Positions 17,604 through 27,168 of a stretch of 47,369 bases of DNA are shown piece by piece. The stretch lies in contig PUOJ01000138.1 of the NCBI GenBank assembly GCA_003552075.1, forward strand, positions 1 to 47,369, given 5' to 3'. Position 1 is the first letter of the stretch; the number at the start of each line of letters is the position of its first letter. This stretch comes from Bacteroidales bacterium. Its GTDB lineage: Bacteria; Bacteroidota; Bacteroidia; Bacteroidales; UBA7960. A program made the translations under genes and the position numbers. Under the pieces are notes generated by a model. It was not told where the DNA came from, ran no database searches, and saw only the letters and a list, made by a program, of their open reading frames with translations.

Positions 17604-20507
17604 TTAGTTTTGGTTATTTTGCGCATCCAGGATGGCGTTGATGATCAGCGTGCGTTCTTGCATAACTTCTTCGCGTAAGCGCAGATCCTCTTGCCGGTCA
17701 AAATATTTCCTTCCTTCGATCCAGGTCTGTTCTGCGGAGGTGAACGTAGACATTGGGTGGCCGTTCCACAGGACGAAGTCAGCATCTTTACCAGGTTCCA
17801 GTGAGCCTGTGCGGTGGTCTATTCCCATGATTTGGGCCGGGCGGGTGGTGATCATATCCAGGGCGATGGTCTCTTCTACTCCTGTCATCATGACTTTGGC
17901 TGCTTCCCAGTTCATGCGTGTGGCCAGCTGGGTGTTGTCCGAATGCAGTGAGGTGTGCACGCCTGCTTCTTCGAGCAGTCTGGCATTGTAAAGGATGCCA
18001 TCATAGGCTTCCACCTTAAAGGAGGACCAGTCGGTCCAGACCACGGCGCTGGCGCCATGTGTTCTGAGCTCATCGGCGATTTTATACCCTTCCAGGGTGT
18101 GCTCAAAGGAGCCGATGGTAAAACCATAGGCTTCGGCCAGTCGCATCATCATCAACATTTCGTCCTGGCGATACGCATGTACGTGTGCGCTGCGCTCGCC
18201 ACGCAGCACTTCCAGGATGGCTTCCAGTTGGAGGTCTCGTCGGGGAGGCATTGTTTCGCGCCCCTCTTCCCAGCGTTGCCATTGGGTTTCGTACTCCAAA
18301 GCAGCCTCAAATGCGTCTTTGATGATTTGTTCTACACCCTGGCGACTGCCCGGATAGCGGGTTTCCATACGTTTTACGTTTTCTCCAAGCGCAAATTTCA
18401 ATCCAGGTGTGGCATCTTCGATCAGCAATGCTTCGCCCATCATGCCCCACCTTGGTTTGATCACGGCATTCTGTCCGCCTATGGGGTTGGCCGAGCCGTG
18501 GAACAGGGTGGCAGAAGTGATGCCCCCAGCCAGCAGCCGGTAGATCCATACATTGTCGGCATGCATCACGTCGGTGATGCGTGTTTCTGAGGTGATGGCA
18601 TCGCCGGTTTCGTTAACTCCTCCGGCAATGCTGGTATGGATATGCGGATCAATCAGGCCGGGTGTGATATGCATGCCTGTTGCATCAATTTCAAGGGCTC
18701 TGCGCGGCGCTTCAAGTTGATGACCCACAGCAGCAACCTGGCCATCACTGACCAACATATCTGCTTCTTGCAGCATGCCATCCGGGCCCTGTGTCCATAT
18801 GGTGGCATTGCGCAGGATCACATGTTGTGGTTGCTCTGGAGTGTCGGCGAAGCCATATTCCATGGAGGGATAACGTGCAGTCAGTTCCAGATGTGGAATC
18901 CTTTTGGTTCTCTCTTCCGGCAAGTCTGGCATGGCTTTGCGGGATGCGGACCAGGTAAAAAATGGATCGGCGGTGAAGTTTCCGAGTCCCAGGAGCTCCT
19001 CTTGGCCAAGGTGGGCTGATAGCTTGACATGCCCTTCGATACCCAGGCTGTCACCGGTAAAACGCATTTGAATGCGGGTACCATCAAAACCGACATGACT
19101 GAAACGTACGGATTGTTCGTCAAGTGATATGTCGCCCCTTAGCCGCTGATTGCTCCCTTCGATGCTGATAATGGCGCCTTCAAGCAGCTCCGGTGTCTCT
19201 ACCAGCCATTCGCCGGCTGGTACCTTCTTATTTTCATCCACAGGATAGCGGGTACCGTCAACCCACACCTGCCTGATCCTGGTGCTGTTGTCAAAGATGT
19301 CACCGGTGGCAATGATGAAGCAGGCCTTCTTACCGGGCTCCAGTGAGCCATAATGCTGTGTGATGCCCAGCATTTCCGCAGGCGTTGTGGTGATCGCAGC
19401 CAGCGCTTCTTCCTTGTCCAGCCCCCTGCTTACGGCCATTCTCAGGTTTTCAAGAAAATTATCCGTGTCGCCATGCGTGGTGAAAGCGGTTTGGAGGCCG
19501 GCTGATATCACCGCTGCCGGGTTTTCCGGTGCAAAATACCAGTGCCTGAGTGCTTCGAGGCTTACGTTTATCGACGTTTCCGGGCTTTTGACATCGGGAG
19601 CATCCGGGAAGTTCAGTGGCAGGATTACCGGCAACCCTGTCTTTTTTATGGCTTCCATCCGCCTGTATTCATATCCGCTGCCACGCACCCATACCGGAAG
19701 AGAAAATTCTTCTCCAATAGCCTGTGCGCGGAGAAACCAGTTCTCGTCGTTGACCGGTACCACGAAGGGTTGCTGGCTTTTTACGGCCTCGTGCAGACTG
19801 GCCAGGCTCAGGTTGGTCTCAGGGCGCTTACCCACATGCCCTTCCTGGTAGGCTGACTGGGCCCGGTCATACCACTCGGCATCCAGCAGGCTTTGCCGGA
19901 GGAGGGCTACTGCGCCCATGGAGGATGTGGGGTAGTGGCTGTCGATCTGGTCAGAAATGCGGAAAGTCATATGCTGGCTTAGATCCGACTGAATGAGTTG
20001 GTATCTTGCCTTGCCTTCCCCCAGGCTGATGAGACTGCCAGAACCGCTCAGCAATCCGTGTGCGGGTAAGCTATGTGCCAGCACAAAACCTTGCTTGCGA
20101 AGCATCTCAGCTTTTTCAGCATCCGGGGTAAACTGCTCTGCACTGGAGATGTGCGGCCTGATATGCGGATTCCAGTGTGGGGAATCATTTTCTTTTGGTT
20201 TCTGCATGCCATAATGCGTATAGGCATCGATAAAACCAGGGTAGATCATTTTACCCTCCAGGTCAACGACAGTGGCATCTGCCGGGATGTCCACGCCGCG
20301 GCCGATAGCCTCAATGAAACCATCACGAATCACCAGGGTGGCATTTTGGGTCACCTCACCTGGTGCAGCAGTAATTGAAGCATTCACAAAAGCGAAGACT
20401 GCCGGGGTGTGTTCCCGCAAACCAATGATCCTGGTTGACTGGGCAATCAACTGCGTATTAAACAGCAGGTTCAGCGTCAAAAAGAGATAAACAATTTTAA
20501 GAGACAT
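17604..20507 (-). CDS. secreted double-domain amidohydrolase
   Basis: A 967-residue product with a signal peptide (about residues 1-22) and two amidohydrolase modules. The first (about 35-430) reads YPGFIDAYTHYG at the metal site, keeping only the second His of HxH, and ends with LGITQHYGSLEPGKKACFI. A linker of about 120 residues follows. The second (about 565-950) has the complete ITPGLIDPHIHTS metal motif, a FEHTLEGYK histidine and HSDN, the expected metal-binding Asp region, and ends GSLEPGKDADFVLWNGHP. So the second half looks active and the first degenerate. The substrate is unknown; imidazolonepropionase-like enzymes and cyclic dipeptidases share this fold. It is followed by the single-domain relative and is divergent from the E1 gene. 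Confidence 0.88.
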   Translation of the reverse strand: MSLKIVYLFLTLNLLFNTQLIAQSTRIIGLREHTPAVFAFVNASITAAPGEVTQNATLVIRDGFIEAIGRGVDIPADATVVDLEGKMIYPGFIDAYTHYGMQKPKENDSPHWNPHIRPHISSAEQFTPDAEKAEMLRKQGFVLAHSLPAHGLLSGSGSLISLGEGKARYQLIQSDLSQHMTFRISDQIDSHYPTSSMGAVALLRQSLLDAEWYDRAQSAYQEGHVGKRPETNLSLASLHEAVKSQQPFVVPVNDENWFLRAQAIGEEFSLPVWVRGSGYEYRRMEAIKKTGLPVILPLNFPDAPDVKSPETSINVSLEALRHWYFAPENPAAVISAGLQTAFTTHGDTDNFLENLRMAVSRGLDKEEALAAITTTPAEMLGITQHYGSLEPGKKACFIIATGDIFDNSTRIRQVWVDGTRYPVDENKKVPAGEWLVETPELLEGAIISIEGSNQRLRGDISLDEQSVRFSHVGFDGTRIQMRFTGDSLGIEGHVKLSAHLGQEELLGLGNFTADPFFTWSASRKAMPDLPEERTKRIPHLELTARYPSMEYGFADTPEQPQHVILRNATIWTQGPDGMLQEADMLVSDGQVAAVGHQLEAPRRALEIDATGMHITPGLIDPHIHTSIAGGVNETGDAITSETRITDVMHADNVWIYRLLAGGITSATLFHGSANPIGGQNAVIKPRWGMMGEALLIEDATPGLKFALGENVKRMETRYPGSRQGVEQIIKDAFEAALEYETQWQRWEEGRETMPPRRDLQLEAILEVLRGERSAHVHAYRQDEMLMMMRLAEAYGFTIGSFEHTLEGYKIADELRTHGASAVVWTDWSSFKVEAYDGILYNARLLEEAGVHTSLHSDNTQLATRMNWEAAKVMMTGVEETIALDMITTRPAQIMGIDHRTGSLEPGKDADFVLWNGHPMSTFTSAEQTWIEGRKYFDRQEDLRLREEVMQERTLIINAILDAQNNQN

Positions 20508-20714
20508 TTTTCTGGGTTTGAAATCACATGAAGAATGGTTAACGGGGGTTAAAAATAGTGGAAAAATGTGAATGTTTCTGGCGTTTTTGTGTTATTGCTG
20601 CCGATGAACGCTGTGCTTCTATGAACGTCTTCATGGGAAGGATAAACAAAAGGTATTTTTTTGTGTTTATGAGGATGACGACAATAATGAATTCATTCTG
20701 TAATTATCGAAACA

Positions 20715-22835
20715 ATGGAATCAACTACAAAAAAGGCAGCAAAAAAGCAGTCCGACACCAAGGCTGCTACCAAGCATAACAGGGCGGTAAACAACGAAGT
20801 AAAGAAGCGTTTTACCCTGGAGAACGTGAAACCTGATACATTTAAGGAATGGTACCGTCTGATGCTCCTTGGTCGCAAACTGGATGACAAGGCGCCCAAC
20901 TACCTGAAGCAGGCCCTGGGCTGGTCTTATCATGCACCCTATGCCGGTCACGATGCCATCCAGCTGGCCATGGGGCAGGTTTTCAACCGGGAGACCGACC
21001 ACCTTTTCCCTTATTACCGCGACATGCTGACAGCTATTTCCGCGGGCCTGTCTGCCGAAGAGATCTTGCTCAATGGCCTTTCCAAGGCAACTGATGTCGC
21101 CAGTGGCGGCAGGCACATGTCGAACCACTTTGCCAAGCCCGAGTGGAATATCCACAACGTATCTTCTGCTACGGGGAACCATACCTTACATGCAGTGGGT
21201 GTGGCCCGCGCGATGAAGAGATACGGACACAAGGGGGTGGCCATCAGCTCACAGGGTGAGTCTTCGGTTTCGGAAGGCTATGTGTATGAAGCCATCAATG
21301 GGGCGAGCAATGAGAAGCTGCCTGTAATTTTTGTTTTCCAGGACAACGGGTATGGCATTTCAGTTCCCAAAAAAGACCAGACTGCCAACAGAAAGGCTGC
21401 TGATAATTTCGGGGGATTTAAGAACCTTCGTATCATTCATTGCGACGGCAAGGACGTGCTGAATTCAATGAATGCCATGACCGAGGCCCGTAAACACGTG
21501 GAGGAATTTGGTGAACCTGTGATCGTTCATGCCAGCGTGGTGCGCATCGGCTCGCATTCCAACAGTGACCGTCACGATCTGTATCGCGACGAGCGCGAGC
21601 TGCACTGTGTGCAGGCGCATGACCCCATGCTGAAGATCCAGAAGCTTTTGCTGGAACAAAGCATTTATACCGAGAAGGAGCTGGATGAGATCGACAAGGA
21701 GATGAACAAACAGATTGCGGCCGCACACAAAAAGGTCATGAAGGCTCCGGACCCCGATCCGGCTTCGATTCACGACTTTGTGTTGCCTGAGGCCTATCCT
21801 GCTGAAAAATATCCTGAAGGTATCCATCATGAAGATGGCGAAAAGATCAAGTTCATCACAGCTTTGAATGAGACATTAAAGGCGGAGTTCCGGCACAACC
21901 CTGACACCTATATCTGGGGTCAGGATGTGGCCTACAAGGAAAAGGGAGGCATTTTCAATGTGACGAAAGGCATGCAGAAGGAGTTTGGCAAGGAGCGCGT
22001 GTTCAATGCGCCGATTGCTGAGGATTTCATTGTGGGAACTGCCAATGGCATGAGCCGCTTTGATGAGAAGATCCGCATCGTGATCGAGGGTGCTGAGTTT
22101 GCTGATTATTTCTGGCCTGCCATGGAGCAATATGTGGAGATGACGCATGATTATTGGCGCAGCAACGGACAATTTTCACCCAATGTGACCATTCGCCTGG
22201 CTTCAGGAGGCTATATCGGGGGCGGTCTTTATCACTCACAGACCACTGAGGGGGCGCTGGCCACCTTTCCCGGCATCCGGGTAGTATACCCTTCATTTGC
22301 GGATGATGCGGCAGGCTTGCTGCGTACATCCATGCGCTCCAAAGGCCCTACACTATTTCTTGAGCCCAAAGCGTTGTACAATGCCAAGGCTGCGGAGACG
22401 GTGGTTCCGGATGATTTTGAAGTACCCTTTGGCAAGGCGCGTATCCGTCGTGAGGGAAAAGACCTCAGCATCATCACTTATGGTAACACCACGCACCTGA
22501 GTCTTCAGGTAGCAGAAAAGATTGCCGAGAAGACGGGCAAAGAAATTGAGGTCTTGGACATCCGTTCACTGATCCCGCTGGACACCGCTGCCATCATAGA
22601 AACCGTCAAAAAGACAAACAGGGCCCTTGTGGTTCATGAAGACAAGGTGTTCTCCGGATTTGGTGGTGAACTGGTGGCGCAGATCAACGAGCACGCATTT
22701 GAACACCTCGATGCACCTGTTAAGCGCGTGGGGTCCACATTCACACCAGTGGGCTTTCATAAAAACCTTGAAGCCGCCATTCTTCCTAACCTGGATAAGA
22801 TCAGGCAGGCCGCAATGGATTTGCTCGATTATTAA
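20715..22835 (+). CDS. 2-oxoacid dehydrogenase E1, alpha and beta subunits fused
   Basis: E1 uses thiamine diphosphate to decarboxylate a 2-oxoacid and pass the acyl group to lipoyl-E2. The 706-residue chain has a Lys/Ala-rich N-terminal tail (1-30) and an alpha half to about residue 360, with YRD at 100-102 and the ThDP motif G181-E182...N211-G-Y. A beta half follows from about 380 (WGQDV, FNAPIAEDFIVGTANG, YGNTTHLSLQVAEKIAEKTG, VHEDKVFSGFGGE). Fused E1 chains of about 650-700 residues are typical of Bacteroidota and are called either pyruvate or branched-chain enzymes; sequence alone does not settle the substrate. No E2 or E3 gene is adjacent. A strong terminator follows. Confidence 0.92.
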   Translation: MESTTKKAAKKQSDTKAATKHNRAVNNEVKKRFTLENVKPDTFKEWYRLMLLGRKLDDKAPNYLKQALGWSYHAPYAGHDAIQLAMGQVFNRETDHLFPYYRDMLTAISAGLSAEEILLNGLSKATDVASGGRHMSNHFAKPEWNIHNVSSATGNHTLHAVGVARAMKRYGHKGVAISSQGESSVSEGYVYEAINGASNEKLPVIFVFQDNGYGISVPKKDQTANRKAADNFGGFKNLRIIHCDGKDVLNSMNAMTEARKHVEEFGEPVIVHASVVRIGSHSNSDRHDLYRDERELHCVQAHDPMLKIQKLLLEQSIYTEKELDEIDKEMNKQIAAAHKKVMKAPDPDPASIHDFVLPEAYPAEKYPEGIHHEDGEKIKFITALNETLKAEFRHNPDTYIWGQDVAYKEKGGIFNVTKGMQKEFGKERVFNAPIAEDFIVGTANGMSRFDEKIRIVIEGAEFADYFWPAMEQYVEMTHDYWRSNGQFSPNVTIRLASGGYIGGGLYHSQTTEGALATFPGIRVVYPSFADDAAGLLRTSMRSKGPTLFLEPKALYNAKAAETVVPDDFEVPFGKARIRREGKDLSIITYGNTTHLSLQVAEKIAEKTGKEIEVLDIRSLIPLDTAAIIETVKKTNRALVVHEDKVFSGFGGELVAQINEHAFEHLDAPVKRVGSTFTPVGFHKNLEAAILPNLDKIRQAAMDLLDY

Positions 22836-22854
22836 CAGATGACCGATGATGATT

Positions 22855-22910
22855 TCTGCTGCAACGGTCATTGCCATTATGGATGACCTTTGCAGCAGAT
22901 TTCTTTATTT
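22855..22910 (+). terminator. intrinsic terminator after the E1 gene
   Basis: TCTGCTGCAA pairs with TTGCAGCAGA, with a further GGTCAT/ATGACC stem inside after one mismatch. The T-rich run TTTCTTTATTT follows at 22900-22910. It lies between convergent genes. Confidence 0.85.
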
Positions 22911-22914
22911 GAGA

Positions 22915-23370
22915 TCAGTTCTCCCGCATCACATAGTCGTCGTACTCCAGCTCAAACCTGAGTTTGTGTTTTGATTCTTCCACAGCCAGCGCCTGAAAGG
23001 CTTTTTTTAGCTCCTGGTGGTCTGTTCGCTCCGCAAGTGTTGAATAGAGCTTGAAGGCTGCTTTTTCCCTTTTCATTGCCAACACCAGGGCGTCCCGGTA
23101 TTCCATGTTTTCGGTGGATTCGCTCCTTACCACGTAATCGGCGATTTTCAGGTCACGCACCTTCTCCACGTCCATGTCGAAAAGGCCTTCATCCTTGATC
23201 TTTTGCAGCCGGGCTTTGTGTCCGACCTCTTCGCGGGCAAATTGCAGAAAGACATCTTTCATCTCCTGGTTTTGCATGCGGGATGCCAGCGACTGGTAGA
23301 AATCTACCGCTTCCTGCTCCGACTTCATGGCAAAATCGAGTACTTCATTAATCGAATGGAATGTTTGCAT
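22915..23370 (-). CDS. rubrerythrin-like ferritin-fold diiron protein
   Basis: The 151-residue product is a four-helix ferritin-like protein with paired metal motifs: SEQEAVDFY (about 18-25), FAREEVGHK (E47/E48, H51), MKREKAAFKLY (E102) and AVEESKHKLRFE (E131/E132, H135). This is the diiron site arrangement of rubrerythrin, but there is no C-terminal rubredoxin domain. Proteins of this type reduce peroxide or handle iron in anaerobes and take electrons from NAD(P)H or ferredoxin partners. It begins 39 bases after the stop of the 1229-residue redox fusion gene in the same direction, so it is probably the last gene of that operon and may be an electron acceptor of the complex. Confidence 0.88.
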   Translation of the reverse strand: MQTFHSINEVLDFAMKSEQEAVDFYQSLASRMQNQEMKDVFLQFAREEVGHKARLQKIKDEGLFDMDVEKVRDLKIADYVVRSESTENMEYRDALVLAMKREKAAFKLYSTLAERTDHQELKKAFQALAVEESKHKLRFELEYDDYVMREN

Positions 23371-23409
23371 TTGATATTTCCTTATAATTTGACATGCATT
23401 AATGGCTGA

Positions 23410-26400
23410 TCATGCGCTGAACGCTTCTTCCCACCAGTTGTCGAAACGATTGACCAAGAGGTCGCACCCATGAAGGTAATGCTTGGAATGGCCATTTTCA
23501 CTGGTGTAACTGAATGTGTAAGGCTGGTCATCTGACTGCTTATCCATGAGGGAGGCTGCTTCGAGCATCACCTCGGCCGGGCTGCCGTAATCTGCTTTCA
23601 GTCCAAACTGCCTGTGCAGTGCCTTTAACTGGTCAAAGGCATTTGCTTCCAGTGGGCCGGGCATGACGGCCTCAAACTGTTGTACAAACTTCTTTGTGTT
23701 GGTAAAGCTTCCGCCGGTTTCCAGGTGCAGGGATGCCGGCAGGACCAGGTCTGCCTTGCGTGCGGTATCACTCATGAAAAGGTCCTGCACCACCAGGAAG
23801 CCTGTGTTCTCCAACATCTTTTCCGTTTCTTCCGGATCACTGGCACATCCCAGGGGGTCTTCCCCAAAGATGAAGGCATTCTTAATCCTGCCATCTCTCA
23901 GCAAGCCACGCTGATCCTGCGAAATTTCGACAGGCAATGGATTGGCAGCCCATACTTCCTCCAGCTTGCTGATGACTTGTTGATCTGTCATCTTTTTACC
24001 ACCCGGGGCGATGGCTGCACACGCGCCCATATCGAACAGGCCCTGGGCATTGTTTTTTTCCTTGAACGGCATCAGGCCGGAAGCTGTCTTCCCGGGCTTG
24101 CCGGTAATGAAGCAGAGGTTGCGCAACTCATGGAAGGTCTCTGAAGAAAGGTTCTTTTCAGAGCACATGATGATGGATTGCGCCTCCTGGTTGAACTGCT
24201 CGGCGAAATGACTGATTTGCCCGGGGGTACAGCCTGCCTTGCTGAGCAGCGTGTCGAAACTTTCACTGAGGACCTGGTTGCGGTACTGGTCAAAGCTTTC
24301 GGTGTGGTCATCAATGAAAACGCCATTTTCCATCTTGTTGGATAAGATGTAATGGATGGCAGCTTTCACAAAATGGTACGCTGAGGCGATCCTGGTTACC
24401 GATTGGGCCTTGTGCGCCATGCGGTTGTTGGGCTCTGTGGTGATCAATTCGATGGGTGTCCCTTTTCTGTAGTGCGCATTCCAGGCATAAAATCCCGGCA
24501 CACCGTGTTCGTAATTGATCTCACTGTCGAGTACATAGATTTTTTTGGCCAGGTGCAGTTGCTCCAGCGGCACGTGATAGCGAGCATTATCCTGGTATCC
24601 TGAGCCGCGATCCATGTAATGAAAGCTGCTCACCGCATTGGTTTTGACTCCGGCGCGGGCTAGCTTCTGGATCAGGTATATCTCTTCATTGGTCAGCCGT
24701 GCCCCGATGTAAAATCCGTTCTCTTCCGGCTTTACACTGTGAGCTTTCTCCCTGATGAGCGCATAGGCTTCATCAAAACCAATGGGCTCAAACTTTCCGT
24801 TCACCTTTTTCAGGGGCTTTGTGATGCGGTCCCGATCATTCATGTAGTGGTATCCAAACTTGGCATACCGACACAGGCTTTGATCCTTGTTGACGAGACC
24901 GTTTTGACCAGTAACGCGGTGGATGAAGCCGCCCTTGTGGTGCAGGCTGATCTCGCAACCCACGGAGCAATAGTTGCAGACAGTATCCACGCTTTCCGTT
25001 TTCACCGGCATGGTCTTGAAGGGGACATTCTCTGTGATGGCCCCGGTGGGACAGGTTTCAATGCACAGTCCGCAGGATTCGCAATGGGTATCCTGCAATT
25101 TGCCATCCATGCTGGGTGCCACGTAGGTCTCAAAGCCCCTGTTGACAAGTCCCAGGGCATTCGCACCGGTCACTTCTGAGCAAATGCGTACGCACCTGGA
25201 GCAAAGAATGCATTTGTTGTTGTCGATCTCTACGAAAGGATGGGCGAAGTCTGTTTCGTATTTTTTGTAATCGCCGCCAAATCGTTTCTGTTCGGCCTGG
25301 TAGTCGTTGGCATAGCGTTTCAGGTCGCAGGTGTGCAGTTCCACGCATCCGCATTCCAGGCAACGCGTGGTTTCATTGAGGGCGGCATTGTCCGAGTAAC
25401 CCAGTTCCACCTCATCGAAATCGTCGCGCTTTTCCGGATCGAGGGTGGGCATCTCTTCGCGCAGCTTTGCCGGGAAGTAGCCTTGGTAATCGGCTTTGTG
25501 CTGTTCTTCAAAATGCTCTTTTTTGCTGAGGAATTCGAATGGGGGAGGAGTGACTTCTTGTCCCCGGAGGTATTTGTCCACACTTTGTGCGGCAATTTTT
25601 CCCTGTCCGATGGCTTCGATCAGCGTGGCAGGTCCTGTGACGCCGTCGCCACAGGCAAATACGTTGCTAATGGAAGTCTGCAAGGTCCCCGTATCGGCAT
25701 CGATGTCGCCCCACTTGTTGAGCTTCAGCTCTTTTCCTGCATGCTTGCTGATGTCGTCGATGAAGTTGACCACCGTCTTCTGGCCGATGGCTGCCAGGAT
25801 GTAATCCAGCTCCACCACAAACTCGGAGCCTTCGATCTTGACTGGCCTCCTTCGCCCCGATGCATCCGGTTCTCCGAGCTTCATTTGGATACAGGTCAGC
25901 GACTTCAGGTTGCCATCTTCATCCTTGTTGACCATTGCAGGCGCGGTGAGGAACATGTAGTTGATGCCTTCGAGCTTGGACTCGTGGATCTCAATGGGGT
26001 TGGCGGGCATTTCCTTCTCGGTGCGCCTATAGATTACAGTCACCTCTTCGGCGCCGCAGCGTTTGGCCGTACGGCAGCAGTCCATGGCCGTATTGCCACC
26101 CCCGATCACCGCGACCTTCTTTCCTTTAAAGTCATATTTCTGGCCGGTCATCTCCATGTTTCGCAGGAAGTCGATGCCCGAAAAGATGTTTCCGGCGTCA
26201 TCGTTTTCGCAGCCAATTCCGGTGCCTTTCTGTGAACCGATTGCGAGCACGGTGGCATCGAAGTCGTTTTTCAGTGTGGCGTAGCTCAGGTTGTCTCCCA
26301 GCCGCTGTTCATAGTGGATTTTGGCACCCAGGCCGGTGATGCCTTCGACTTCTTTTTCAATGATGTCGTTGGGCAGCCTGTATGGCGGGATGCCATAGCG

Positions 26401-27099
26401 CAGCATGCCACCTGCGTGGGGACTGGCTTCAAAGATCTCGGCGTGATGGCCCTCTTTGGCCAGGAAGTAGGCAGCTGTCAGTCCGCCGGGGCCCGCACCG
26501 ATGATGGCCACTTTTTTGCCCGAGGTCTCTTTCGTTTCTGGCATGAAACGGTCTTCCGAAAAGAGGTCGATGTCGGAGGTGTACCTTTTGAGGTAATCGA
26601 TGCCCACACCCACTTCTTCCAGCAGGTTTCGGCGGCACACGAGCTCACAGGGCCGCACGCAGACCCGCCCACAGATAGCTGGCAGTGGATTGGTTTCCTT
26701 GATCAGCTCAACGGCTTCCTTGTGTTTGCCTTTGCTGATCATCGAGATATAGCCTTGCACATCGACGCCGGCGGGGCATTCCTCCCGGCACGGTGGGGTG
26801 CAGTCGGCGTAGTGGTTGCTCACCAGCAGCTCCAGGGCAAATTTGCGTGATTTGTGCACGCGGGGATTGTCGGTATGGATGCGCATGCCTTCAGTGACCT
26901 TTGTCGAGCAGGCTGGCTGCAGGCCACGCATGCTTTCCACTTCCACCACGCAGAGATAACAGGAGGAGAAAGGCTCCAGCCGGTCGTCGTGACAAAGGGT
27001 GGGGATGGTAATATTCAGCCTTCTGGCCATTTCGAGGATGGTTTCCCCTTGGAATCCATGTACAATCTGATTATTGATGATGATGTTTAATTTACTCAT
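23410..27099 (-). CDS. NuoG/GltD/ferredoxin/formate-dehydrogenase-like fusion flavoprotein
   Basis: A 1229-residue redox protein. In order: plant-type [2Fe-2S] domain (C36, C47, C50, C64); GltD-like cysteine motifs (C100-C108, CGRVCVRPCELVC at 143-155); a GltD/NfnB-like two-Rossmann flavoprotein (GAGPGG at 201-206, GGGNTAMD at 333-340, CGDGVTGP at 483-490); a Cys cluster at 580-591; two [4Fe-4S] sites (C630-C640, C673-C683); and a formate-dehydrogenase-like part with its N-terminal cluster (C708, C711, C715, C743). In that last part the segment holding the catalytic Cys/Sec and His of formate dehydrogenases is replaced by residues about 822-866, and the C-terminal pterin-binding domain is absent. 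It therefore probably carries electrons like NuoG. It follows the HydB-like gene after 69 bases. Confidence 0.88.
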   Translation of the reverse strand: MSKLNIIINNQIVHGFQGETILEMARRLNITIPTLCHDDRLEPFSSCYLCVVEVESMRGLQPACSTKVTEGMRIHTDNPRVHKSRKFALELLVSNHYADCTPPCREECPAGVDVQGYISMISKGKHKEAVELIKETNPLPAICGRVCVRPCELVCRRNLLEEVGVGIDYLKRYTSDIDLFSEDRFMPETKETSGKKVAIIGAGPGGLTAAYFLAKEGHHAEIFEASPHAGGMLRYGIPPYRLPNDIIEKEVEGITGLGAKIHYEQRLGDNLSYATLKNDFDATVLAIGSQKGTGIGCENDDAGNIFSGIDFLRNMEMTGQKYDFKGKKVAVIGGGNTAMDCCRTAKRCGAEEVTVIYRRTEKEMPANPIEIHESKLEGINYMFLTAPAMVNKDEDGNLKSLTCIQMKLGEPDASGRRRPVKIEGSEFVVELDYILAAIGQKTVVNFIDDISKHAGKELKLNKWGDIDADTGTLQTSISNVFACGDGVTGPATLIEAIGQGKIAAQSVDKYLRGQEVTPPPFEFLSKKEHFEEQHKADYQGYFPAKLREEMPTLDPEKRDDFDEVELGYSDNAALNETTRCLECGCVELHTCDLKRYANDYQAEQKRFGGDYKKYETDFAHPFVEIDNNKCILCSRCVRICSEVTGANALGLVNRGFETYVAPSMDGKLQDTHCESCGLCIETCPTGAITENVPFKTMPVKTESVDTVCNYCSVGCEISLHHKGGFIHRVTGQNGLVNKDQSLCRYAKFGYHYMNDRDRITKPLKKVNGKFEPIGFDEAYALIREKAHSVKPEENGFYIGARLTNEEIYLIQKLARAGVKTNAVSSFHYMDRGSGYQDNARYHVPLEQLHLAKKIYVLDSEINYEHGVPGFYAWNAHYRKGTPIELITTEPNNRMAHKAQSVTRIASAYHFVKAAIHYILSNKMENGVFIDDHTESFDQYRNQVLSESFDTLLSKAGCTPGQISHFAEQFNQEAQSIIMCSEKNLSSETFHELRNLCFITGKPGKTASGLMPFKEKNNAQGLFDMGACAAIAPGGKKMTDQQVISKLEEVWAANPLPVEISQDQRGLLRDGRIKNAFIFGEDPLGCASDPEETEKMLENTGFLVVQDLFMSDTARKADLVLPASLHLETGGSFTNTKKFVQQFEAVMPGPLEANAFDQLKALHRQFGLKADYGSPAEVMLEAASLMDKQSDDQPYTFSYTSENGHSKHYLHGCDLLVNRFDNWWEEAFSA

Positions 27100-27168
27100 G
27101 GGTCGTTATGTTGATCTTGATCCGTTCGGTTATGTTCAGTGAATTGGGTGCATTGATTGTTTCCTGTC

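Noticed and set aside
25240-26235. 331-residue plus-strand frame
   Set aside because: It lies entirely opposite the 1229-residue redox fusion gene, whose motifs are unambiguous.
23410-27099. Functional formate dehydrogenase
   Set aside because: The catalytic Cys/Sec-His segment and the C-terminal cofactor-binding domain are missing.
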